Source: Planctomycetota bacterium
GTDB lineage: Bacteria; Planctomycetota; Planctomycetia; Pirellulales; Pirellulaceae
DNA length: 64,000 bases
Assembly (NCBI GenBank): GCA_014238905.1
Contig: JABAAE010000014.1
Location: 1-64,000 of the forward strand
Direction of reading: 5' to 3'
Numbering within the stretch: the stretch's first letter is position 1; every line of letters starts with the position of its first letter. The notes below the pieces were generated by a model that was given only the letters and a program-made list of their open reading frames with translations, had not been told where the DNA came from and made no database searches. Of the stretch, positions 54,839-62,499 are shown one piece after another. Made by a program: the position numbers and the translations under genes.

Positions 54839-54854
54839 CCCATTCCCGAAGCGT

Positions 54855-55688
54855 TTACCTGCCTGCCCAATTAAATGCATTTTTTAGAGCAGACTGTTTC
54901 TTTTGACGCTCGTCTACCTGTTTCTTGATGGGCGTGGCTCCAAGCCTGTCGGCGGCTTCTAACAAAACCATCCAAACAAAGCGAGAAAAGGCTTCCTCGT
55001 ATTCAGCTTTCTCCAAATCATCACCTGCCTGCGCAAATTTAAAAAGGTTGGATAGCATTTGGTTACAGCCGAGATCAACCTGGGTATAAAACATCAATGA
55101 AATATGAAGGACATTTCCGAATTCTTTGGCCTTGTATAGACAGCGAAAATGTTCGAGATCATCTCGTTTGGACCAGAATGCGATCGCGTCAAACTTGAAG
55201 GTCGGAAAAAGAAATGCCAAGCAGCCTGCGTTATGGTTAGTTGCGGTAGCTGGTTTGATATGGACTTCGGGAAATCGTGACTGAATAATGCAGGAACGCA
55301 CTTCATTTAGATATTGCTCTGAAAAACCTTTGGCCTCCTCAAACCAGAGCGTCAGGTAATATCGATCACCCATGACGGTTTTTTTCTTGTCGAAAATAAC
55401 CATTTCACGATCCGTCGCCTGAACATACTTAGCTTGAGGAACAATCGGTACCTGACCAGGCGGTGGCTGACTCGTGGGACGGGGATTTCCGTAAGGGTTG
55501 TCCAACATTTGGTGTGCGGGAATGTCAGGTTTTACAATGGGCATTGGTGGTTCAATAGCTGACTCCAATTCAGGTACCACAACAATAACTGCCTCACATT
55601 TTGGGCACTTCACTTCTGATTTTTTAAAGTCCTCTGCGACCCGCAGCCTGACTTTACAGTTATTACATGTAATCGTTTTTTTGGTCAT
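54855..55688 (-). CDS. Cytoplasmic protein with N-terminal zinc-ribbon
   Basis: The product is 277 residues from ATG 55688 (MTKKTITCNNCKVRLRVAED); ATG 55709 is an alternative. The first 35 residues form a zinc ribbon of the CNNC...CPKC kind. A proline-rich linker (PRPTSQPPPGQVPIVPQ) follows, then a domain of about 180 residues (VIFDKKKTVMGDRYYLTLWF ... HISLMFYTQVDLGCNQMLSN) unknown to me. MJ0042-like ribbons with such linkers are common in planctomycetes in proteins of unknown role. Its end abuts the yidD start, suggesting one transcript. Confidence 0.75.
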   Translation of the reverse strand: MTKKTITCNNCKVRLRVAEDFKKSEVKCPKCEAVIVVVPELESAIEPPMPIVKPDIPAHQMLDNPYGNPRPTSQPPPGQVPIVPQAKYVQATDREMVIFDKKKTVMGDRYYLTLWFEEAKGFSEQYLNEVRSCIIQSRFPEVHIKPATATNHNAGCLAFLFPTFKFDAIAFWSKRDDLEHFRCLYKAKEFGNVLHISLMFYTQVDLGCNQMLSNLFKFAQAGDDLEKAEYEEAFSRFVWMVLLEAADRLGATPIKKQVDERQKKQSALKNAFNWAGR

Positions 55689-55845
55689 TTCTAAAACCCT
55701 GCCGTTCAACTAATCGGATCTATTTAGGATTTTGGTCTGCTCTGCTGGCTACATTCATTTCCGTACCTATATATTAAATTTGCCAAGATCATTAATCAAA
55801 TTAATACCGACTATAAAACTCCAAATCATTGAGGGATTTCTGCCA

Positions 55846-56187
55846 ATGCCCAGCGACACAACTTCGCCCCCAGAGAGTCGGCACGCTTTAGCAGGAACCG
55901 TTGGGAATGTTTTGGAGTGGTACGACTTTGCCATTCTCCTAGGCGGCATCCAGGGACCTCTCCCAGCTTTCATGGTCGAATGTTTTCCAATTCGAGGACG
56001 ATATACCGCCATCGGTTTAAGCTACAACATCACCCTCGCTATTTTTGGTGGCACAGCCCCCTTGGTGAGCACTTGGCTGGTCAAAACAACAGGCGACCTC
56101 GCGTCGCCGGCGATCTATCTGGTTGTTCTGGCAGCCATCAGTTTTGTAAGCATGTTATTTCTAAAACCCATTGACAATAATACTTAG
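55846..56187 (+). pseudogene. MHS-type MFS transporter gene with its middle deleted in frame
   Basis: From ATG 55846 the frame encodes 113 residues. It starts with the MHS-family N-terminus ALAGTVGNVLEWYDFAILL and passes without a stop into the C-terminal segment GPLPAFMVECFPIRGRYTAI, GLSYNITLAIFGGTAPLVST and WLVKTTGDLASPAIYL. In proline/betaine-type MHS transporters these two regions are about 300 residues apart, so helices 2 to about 8-9 are missing, with the junction near residues 28-30 (about 55930). The remaining protein cannot be a 12-helix transporter. The exact frame preservation may be chance or may reflect a recent deletion. Confidence 0.75.
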
Positions 56188-56496
56188 ATCCCCCCAGTCA
56201 CTAGGGCGGAATTGTCCCTGTCGATTCCTGCCAAATCATACGCGATGCCTCTCAAACGCTCGTTTTGATTACCCCTTCCGAATCCACGATTTTCAAAGAC
56301 CGGAAATCAGCTAGCAACTCAGATTCTTTGGCAAGTCAAAGCCTTAAAAATAGGTAATCTGGGAAAATTACTTCGTTTTAGATGGGTGTTGATTCAAACG
56401 TGGTTTCAATACGTCGATAGATCGAAAGGGATTCTGCCGAAGGCTAACCCGTCCCCAACCATCTCACACTTCGCTGTCATTAAATTATCTGAACTT

Positions 56497-58017
56497 ATGC
56501 CGAACCCTTTCCGATCGTGGATGCTTTTAATTTTGATGGCAGGGCTTCCCGGTAACGCTGTCGCGCAATCGGTCTTTGAAAATGACCAAGCCCTACTTTC
56601 CAACCGCAATTTGGAGCAAGGTTTTTTTACGCAACAAAACTCTTCGCAGTCGTTTTCGGTTTCCGAAACCAGACCACCAGACCAAAATCCCGAGTACCCA
56701 ACGATATTTGTAGGTCGTCGGCCGGAGGAACCTAACCTGGTGACTGATCCTCGAAACAGGCAGCTCCCTGTGACAGCCGAAGAGCTGACAGGATCAAGCG
56801 AGACAGCTTCCAATGACCAGTTAAAACGGCTGCAATATTACGCGGCTTACGACAAAGGCCTCGCGATTCTTCCCTTCGATAAAGAGAATAACCCATTTGA
56901 TCTTCGCATCAACGGCTGGATTCAATTCCGACATCATGGATTTGCTCGCAACGTCAGCGACTGGACAGATAACGCCGGGGTGACTCGAGCTGTAAAAAAC
57001 AGGAACGCATTTGACATTGAACGGGCTAGACTTTCTTTCAAGGGTACCGCGATTGATCCGCGATTGTCCTACTTCTACCAACTCGATGGTGATTCCGACG
57101 GTCGGCACACCGTCGACTTTTTTGATTACTGGTGGGCGTGGAAGTTCAACGATCGTTTTCGAATTCAATTTGGAAAACGAAAGGTAACAGCCAGTCGGCA
57201 GTGGCTGCTTGGAGCCAGACGCACGCGATTCATTGATCGTCCAGTTGCCAACGACTTTTTTCGGCCGGACCGAACCCTTGGCATTTTCGGTCAGGGAAAG
57301 ATCGGTACAACCGGTCAATACGAGGTCATGGTTGGCAATGGGTACCGAACGTCGAACCTGCCCAACAACTCGACCGACGACCAATTCACCTACGCCTTCA
57401 ATCAGTATTTTGACCCCTTGGGAGATTATGGAGGTCAAATTGTCGACTTCGACAACACCTGTGACCCGCTAATACGATTTGGTCATTCGTTTGTTTATTC
57501 GCCCATCACGTCTGAGGCACTGGGAAATCCGCTTGCCGAAACCGACTTTATCCGCCTGACCGATGGGACCCGTTTAAATCAAATTGGAGCCTTAAGTCCA
57601 GGTGTCACCGTTTCGGGCGTGGACGTTTATTTTTATGGCCTGGACTTTGCGGCAAAATGGCAAGGCTGGAGTCTCAATTCAGAAGTGTTCCTGCGATGGC
57701 TGGAAAACATTCAAGGCGATGGCGGGTTGCCTGTTGATCGATTGATGCAACACGGATTTTATGTCGAAGGAGGTAAATTCCTCATTCCTGGAAAACTGGA
57801 TGTCAACTTCCGTTATTCAGAAGTCGGCGGACTGCTGGGCGACCGATCCGAGTACGTCGCCGGTTTCAACTGGTACCCTCTTGAAAACAGTCATAAGTTC
57901 AAATGGTCATTTGACGCGACCGTTTTAGACGGGAGTCCACTGAATAACAACTCTTCTGATATCTTGGTGGGGGATGATGGAACACTATTTCGAACTCAAT
58001 TCCAAGCTGAGTTTTAG
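56497..58017 (+). CDS. Phosphate-selective porin O/P-type outer membrane protein
   Basis: The 506-residue product starts at ATG 56497, giving a signal peptide (WMLLILMAGLPGNAVA). The body has alternating beta-strand patterns and aromatic girdles of an outer membrane barrel: INGWIQFRHHGFARNVSDWT, IERARLSFKGTAIDPRLSYF, YQLDGDSDGRHTVDFFDYWW, FRIQFGKRKVTASRQWL, FYGLDFAAKWQGWSLNSEVF, GFYVEGGKFLIPGKLDVNFR and a final aromatic FRTQFQAEF. This resembles the porin O/P (OprP) family. The likely role is outer-membrane uptake of phosphate or other anions, consistent with the several phosphatases in the window. ATG 56386 upstream gives no signal peptide. Confidence 0.85.
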   Translation: MPNPFRSWMLLILMAGLPGNAVAQSVFENDQALLSNRNLEQGFFTQQNSSQSFSVSETRPPDQNPEYPTIFVGRRPEEPNLVTDPRNRQLPVTAEELTGSSETASNDQLKRLQYYAAYDKGLAILPFDKENNPFDLRINGWIQFRHHGFARNVSDWTDNAGVTRAVKNRNAFDIERARLSFKGTAIDPRLSYFYQLDGDSDGRHTVDFFDYWWAWKFNDRFRIQFGKRKVTASRQWLLGARRTRFIDRPVANDFFRPDRTLGIFGQGKIGTTGQYEVMVGNGYRTSNLPNNSTDDQFTYAFNQYFDPLGDYGGQIVDFDNTCDPLIRFGHSFVYSPITSEALGNPLAETDFIRLTDGTRLNQIGALSPGVTVSGVDVYFYGLDFAAKWQGWSLNSEVFLRWLENIQGDGGLPVDRLMQHGFYVEGGKFLIPGKLDVNFRYSEVGGLLGDRSEYVAGFNWYPLENSHKFKWSFDATVLDGSPLNNNSSDILVGDDGTLFRTQFQAEF

Positions 58018-58425
58018 GAAATGACTGCAATAGAATAGGCGGCTCAATCCATTGCCCAACGCTGGGGATTCCAAGTCACCTACGCAGACACCAGATAATC
58101 GATCACCACCTCGACACCATCGCTCAGGTTTTGTTCGGCAGATCGGCTGATCCTTGCATTGGAGGGAGGATGTTTGCCAGCTGCGATTCGACGCAATGGC
58201 CTCCACCGGTGCCACAGCCTGTCAGCTGAATCAGAATCGATGTCCCAAATAACCTCATCCGGTGACAGTTTTTGCTTCAAAGACCAGGAGCAGGTGGTAT
58301 GATGAACCTCCTTCCCAACCGAGAAGCGTTAAAACCAAATGAACGCCACGCCAGCGGCGGATTTGCGGCCCGCTGCAGGTACCGCGATCATTACCTGACG
58401 CAGTAGCGTAATTAGGACCTGCCTC
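58018..58425. other. Intergenic region between porin and cassette 4
   Basis: It contains only the small minus-strand frame at 58080-58280 listed separately. No clear promoter could be assigned to the cytochrome gene that starts at 58426. Confidence 0.4.
58080..58280 (-). CDS. Small frame with protein-like composition, possible remnant
   Basis: The frame (TTG 58280) encodes 66 residues: KQKLSPDEVIWDIDSDSADR, LWHRWRPLRRIAAGKHPPSN, then SDGVEVVIDYLVSA. Its composition looks natural, and the open frame extends upstream past the TTG as SVGKEVHHTTCSWSLKQKL to a TAA without a better start. It could be a short gene with a TTG start or the C-terminal part of a lost gene. No family is recognised. Confidence 0.35.
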   Translation of the reverse strand: MKQKLSPDEVIWDIDSDSADRLWHRWRPLRRIAAGKHPPSNARISRSAEQNLSDGVEVVIDYLVSA

Positions 58426-60771
58426 ATGATTCGCGTATTTTTAGATGCTCGCGGGCTTTTTGCGTTGCCTTGCCTGATCGTGCTGGTGATGACGGTCGAC
58501 GGTGTCGCCCAAGAGAATGGCAATCACTCGTTCGCGAAAACAGTCCAGCCTTTTTTGGCAGAGCATTGCTACGCCTGCCATTCAGGTGACCAAGCAGAAG
58601 CACAGTTCGATCTGAAGGGACTTGGAAAGGACTTCTCGGCGGAGAAAAACTCGAAGCGCTGGATCGATGTGATGCAAGCTTTGCAGTTTGGAGAAATGCC
58701 ACCGCCGCAAGAAACCCAACCGGCAGCGATTGAAAAAGCAGACGTCGTCGGCTGGATTTTCCAGAAAATGGCCGAAACGGATCAATTCCAGTCGTATCAA
58801 AAGAAATTGCTGGCCCCTGAATACGGTAATTGGGTCAATCATGAAAAGCTTTTTTCTGGCGAGATCAAGACGCCTCCGTTTTCGCCGGCGCGTCTCTGGC
58901 GATACAGCCCGGAGATCTTTGCATCAAAGGGATTTGGGAACGCGAAAAGCCCTTTCACTTATGTGACTTCAGAGCGGGGCATTCGGGATTATGCGGCGAT
59001 GTCGGTGGCGGATCAGAGTACGGTGCAGATGAAGATGGTCGTGGCCGACTCTTTTCTTGCGAGCCGGGAAAAACGGGGCGAGTTCGCAGATTTCGCCCAA
59101 CCTCAAACAAAATCTGAGGAACAGACGCTTCGGGCAGTGATCAGGCGAGAGTTCCTCAGGGTGATCGGTCGCGAGCCAACCGCGCAAGAGAGGGAAAAAT
59201 ATCTCACCTTTCTCAAACAAAACATCAAAACCGGCGGTCACCTTGAGGGACTTAAAACGACCATCAAAGCGATGTTTCTAAGTCCGGAATCAATCTATCG
59301 GATGGAATTCGGCATGGGTAAAGTGGATCAGTACGGCCGCCGACATCTATCACCCGAAGAGCTGGCGTACGCAATTGCCTACGCCCTGACGCATCATGGA
59401 CCGGACCGTAATCGGTTCATCAAAGATGCGTGGCAAAAGGGAGAGCTAAAAACTAAGCAAGACGTCGCTCGTCTGGTCAAGCAACTAATGGACCAGCAAC
59501 TCACCACCGGACGCTGGGACCGAAAAGATTTACCGCGGATCAGGCGATTCTTTGACGAGTTTTTCGGCTTCCACCGCGCCGGAACGGTGTTCAAAGACAA
59601 TGATCGAAAGCGTGCAGAAAAAATTCCCCAATGGAATACCGACATGCTGGTTCACGACGCCGGAATGTTGATTGAGCATGTTTTGAAAAACGACAAAGAT
59701 GTCATTGCCGAGTTGCTAACGACCAACCAATATTTTATTGCGCATCCGGGCGACAATGAGTATGCCCGAGAACGTTACGAGGAAAAATTTGCCGAGGTCA
59801 CCGGCCCAGATTATGTCGAATCCCAGGTGGAGAAGCGGCGAGAACAGATTAAGCGAGATTTTAATTTTGAGGCCATGCCAGAAAAAGTCGACCGTGCCTT
59901 GGAAGCGGCGCGGAATGAAGCAAAGAAAACGGTCGCGAAATTTACGACCGCGCTAGAGAAGGGAATCTATACTCATCCTAGCTTTCCCTTTTCGAACAAA
60001 TCTCGTGGCATCGGTGATCTGCTTTACATCGAACCTTACAATCTGCCCAGTAGCGGCCGCATCGAGCTACAGACGTGGGCTTGGCCTTTGGAGCAACCGT
60101 TGGAAATGCCCCGGCAGCAACGAGCAGGTTTGTTGACACATCCTGCGTGGCTGGCGGCTCATTCACTCAATGAAGACAACGATCCGATTCATCGCGGAAT
60201 CTGGGTATACAAACGGTTACTGGCCGGGGTACTCGGCGATGTGCCGCCGGATGTCGACGCGGTCGTGCCAACCGATCCGCACAAAACACTTAGAGAACGG
60301 ATGAAGCCACTGCGGGCGGAGCGTTGCTGGAAATGTCATCGCAAAATGAATCCGCTCGGCGAACCTTTCGAGGTATTTGACGATTGGGGACGATATCGCG
60401 CCCATCACTATTTTGACGAAAATGACGAAATCTATACGCGGCGGGACGGGCAGTTCGACCGAAAGCTGAAGGAAGGGAAACTTACGACTCGCAAGGTCGA
60501 TGCGTCCGGAGCGATTGCGTTCTCAGGCGATCCCAAGATTGATGGGGAAGTCACCGACGCGATCGAGATGATGCATCGGCTAGGACATTCCGATCGTGCA
60601 CGCCAGTCTTTTATCCGGCATTTATTCCGCTATTTTATGGGGCGGAATGAAATGCTCAGTGATTCAAAAACCTTGATCGAGGCCGAACAGGCTTACTTGG
60701 ACAACGGCGGAAGTTTCAAATCACTTGTTGTTTCGTTGTTAAGTTCAGATTCGTTTTTATACCGCCGCTAA
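58426..60771 (+). CDS. DUF1592/DUF1588/DUF1585 planctomycete cytochrome (cassette 4)
   Basis: The 781-residue product has a signal peptide (ALPCLIVLVMTVDGVAQE). Haem site 1 is CYACHS (48-53) in LAEHCYACHSGDQAEAQFDL, with EMPPPQETQPAAIEKADVVG. Shared subfamily blocks: ELAYAIAYALTHHGPDRNRF, FFDEFFGFHRAGTVFKDNDR, LLTTNQYFIAHPGDNE, LLTHPAWLAAHSLNEDNDPI. Haem site 2 is CWKCHRKMNPLGEPFEVFDD (C634, C637, H638), followed by SFIRHLFRYFMGRNEMLSDS. A charged coiled segment (SQVEKRREQIKRDFNFEAM; RALEAARNEAKKTVAKFT) is specific to this member. It is the shortest of the group and lies 34 bp upstream of its DUF1552 partner. Confidence 0.92.
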   Translation: MIRVFLDARGLFALPCLIVLVMTVDGVAQENGNHSFAKTVQPFLAEHCYACHSGDQAEAQFDLKGLGKDFSAEKNSKRWIDVMQALQFGEMPPPQETQPAAIEKADVVGWIFQKMAETDQFQSYQKKLLAPEYGNWVNHEKLFSGEIKTPPFSPARLWRYSPEIFASKGFGNAKSPFTYVTSERGIRDYAAMSVADQSTVQMKMVVADSFLASREKRGEFADFAQPQTKSEEQTLRAVIRREFLRVIGREPTAQEREKYLTFLKQNIKTGGHLEGLKTTIKAMFLSPESIYRMEFGMGKVDQYGRRHLSPEELAYAIAYALTHHGPDRNRFIKDAWQKGELKTKQDVARLVKQLMDQQLTTGRWDRKDLPRIRRFFDEFFGFHRAGTVFKDNDRKRAEKIPQWNTDMLVHDAGMLIEHVLKNDKDVIAELLTTNQYFIAHPGDNEYARERYEEKFAEVTGPDYVESQVEKRREQIKRDFNFEAMPEKVDRALEAARNEAKKTVAKFTTALEKGIYTHPSFPFSNKSRGIGDLLYIEPYNLPSSGRIELQTWAWPLEQPLEMPRQQRAGLLTHPAWLAAHSLNEDNDPIHRGIWVYKRLLAGVLGDVPPDVDAVVPTDPHKTLRERMKPLRAERCWKCHRKMNPLGEPFEVFDDWGRYRAHHYFDENDEIYTRRDGQFDRKLKEGKLTTRKVDASGAIAFSGDPKIDGEVTDAIEMMHRLGHSDRARQSFIRHLFRYFMGRNEMLSDSKTLIEAEQAYLDNGGSFKSLVVSLLSSDSFLYRR

Positions 60772-60805
60772 CAGCAAACCCCCATCCATACGCAGAAAGT
60801 CTCCA

Positions 60806-62236
60806 ATGTTATTTACAAGAAGACGCGCGATTCAGAATCTGTCGCTTGGCGGAATGTCTCTGGCCATGGCTTCCTGTTTGCGGTCGATACAGGCACATGC
60901 TGCAGGAAACGAAAAAACGCTGCCAAAACGATTTGTCTTCGTCGTCAAATCATCTGGCATCGACAAGTTCAACCTTGTTCCCGATGGCCTCGAGAATCAC
61001 TTCACCAACCCAGACGACGGCAAGAAACTTGGCAATCGAGGGCGGCGTCCCGGTCCGCTCGTTGATCTTTCGCTGGCAACCCAGAAGCTGCCGGAAAAGC
61101 TGGCTGCTCTGGACAGTTTCAAGGATCGCTTGACCATTATTCAGAGCCTCTCTGGCGTGGGGTTCAGGGGCAATCATACCAAGGGCTTTGGGACCCTCTC
61201 GCTTCATGATTCGGAAACAGTAGCCGTTGCACCAACGCTGGACTGCCTACTCGGACAACATCTTTCTAACGGGCCTTACCCGATGTATGGGATGGCAATG
61301 AACGGGAAATTGCTCGGGACAGATAAGCCCGGAGATACCTACTGTTATCCAAACCTTTCAGCCTACGGTCCCGCAAAGCCGGTAGCCTATCAAGCTTCGC
61401 CACGCAAAGCATTTCTGGAGCTCTTTGGTTCAGCCGTCGCGACCCCGGCTGAACTGGAGAAAAAGCTCGCCCTCAATGGTAATCTTATGGATTTCCTTAC
61501 TGAAGATGCGAGACGTGTTGAAAAGCAGTTAGCGGGAGACGACAAAGAACGATTCGCTCTCTATCTAGAATCGTTCGACTCGCTGCGGAAGACCGAGGAA
61601 AAGAAAGCGGCTCTTCTCGACCGAGTTCAGGCACACGCGCCGGAACTGACTGACCGCTATGATGCCATAACGCCCTCCGCGCGGATCGAGTCGCATTTTG
61701 AAATCGCCTCGTCAGCATTGATTGCCGGCCTGACGAACGTGATCACCCTGCGGCCGGATACGCTGGGCGTGAAGTACTCCGAGCTTGGCCTTTCAGATCA
61801 CGTCCACGCTATCGGCCACCTTGGCGAAAACAGGGCATCCAACGGCTGGACCGGTCATCAGGCGCGCATGGAAATCGAAAAACTGCACCTGAAAGAGATC
61901 GCAAAAATGGCGAAGAAATTCGACAGCATTCCGGAGGGGGATGGATCGATGCTCGATAATACCATGATCGTCTACATGTCCTGTTCTTCTGGCGATCATC
62001 ATTGCCCTGGATACGATTGGCCGTTTGTTTTATTGGGCGGCATGGGCAAAAAACTGAAGATGGGACGCTACATTGAGTACCCCAAGTATGGCGACAAAGG
62101 GCACCGGACGGTTGGCAACCTTTATCTTTCGCTCATGCACGCCGCCGGATTGGAGACCGCTCAAACGTTTGGCCAAATGGACTCAAATCTAAAACATCTC
62201 GATTTGAAGGGCCCCTTGGAAGAATTGCTGTCGTAA
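60806..62236 (+). CDS. Tat-exported DUF1552 protein (cassette 4)
   Basis: The 476-residue product starts LFTRRRAIQNLSLGGMSLAM, a twin-arginine signal. DUF1552 blocks: KRFVFVVKSSGIDKFNLVPD, RLTIIQSLSGVGFRGNHTKG, DCLLGQHLSNGPYPMYGMAM, NVITLRPDTLGVKYSELGLS, LDNTMIVYMSCSSGDHHCPG and GHRTVGNLYLSLMHAAGLET. It belongs with the DUF1552 of cassettes 2 and 3 but is more divergent. After its TAA the same frame remains open for 63 more codons (to about 62427) with protein-like composition. Its reaction is unknown. Confidence 0.92.
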   Translation: MLFTRRRAIQNLSLGGMSLAMASCLRSIQAHAAGNEKTLPKRFVFVVKSSGIDKFNLVPDGLENHFTNPDDGKKLGNRGRRPGPLVDLSLATQKLPEKLAALDSFKDRLTIIQSLSGVGFRGNHTKGFGTLSLHDSETVAVAPTLDCLLGQHLSNGPYPMYGMAMNGKLLGTDKPGDTYCYPNLSAYGPAKPVAYQASPRKAFLELFGSAVATPAELEKKLALNGNLMDFLTEDARRVEKQLAGDDKERFALYLESFDSLRKTEEKKAALLDRVQAHAPELTDRYDAITPSARIESHFEIASSALIAGLTNVITLRPDTLGVKYSELGLSDHVHAIGHLGENRASNGWTGHQARMEIEKLHLKEIAKMAKKFDSIPEGDGSMLDNTMIVYMSCSSGDHHCPGYDWPFVLLGGMGKKLKMGRYIEYPKYGDKGHRTVGNLYLSLMHAAGLETAQTFGQMDSNLKHLDLKGPLEELLS

Positions 62237-62499
62237 ACATGCCGTGCCTCCGGTGAGGTCCATGGTGACTTGGAGTTGGAAATCCTGGTCGATCCATTTC
62301 GGCCTTTTCAGGGGCGGCGAGAGCGTTCAAACACCGAAATGCAGGCCTGGGTGGGGGTTTGCCTAGCCAGAGCTGCACAGGCTGAACCAGAAATGGCAGC
62401 TAGAGTATTGAACCTGACATCCAACTAGCTCAACACACCGAGATGAAAAAGCATTACACTGATTTCCATTCCACAGACTTGAAGGAGTGCCTAAATCAA

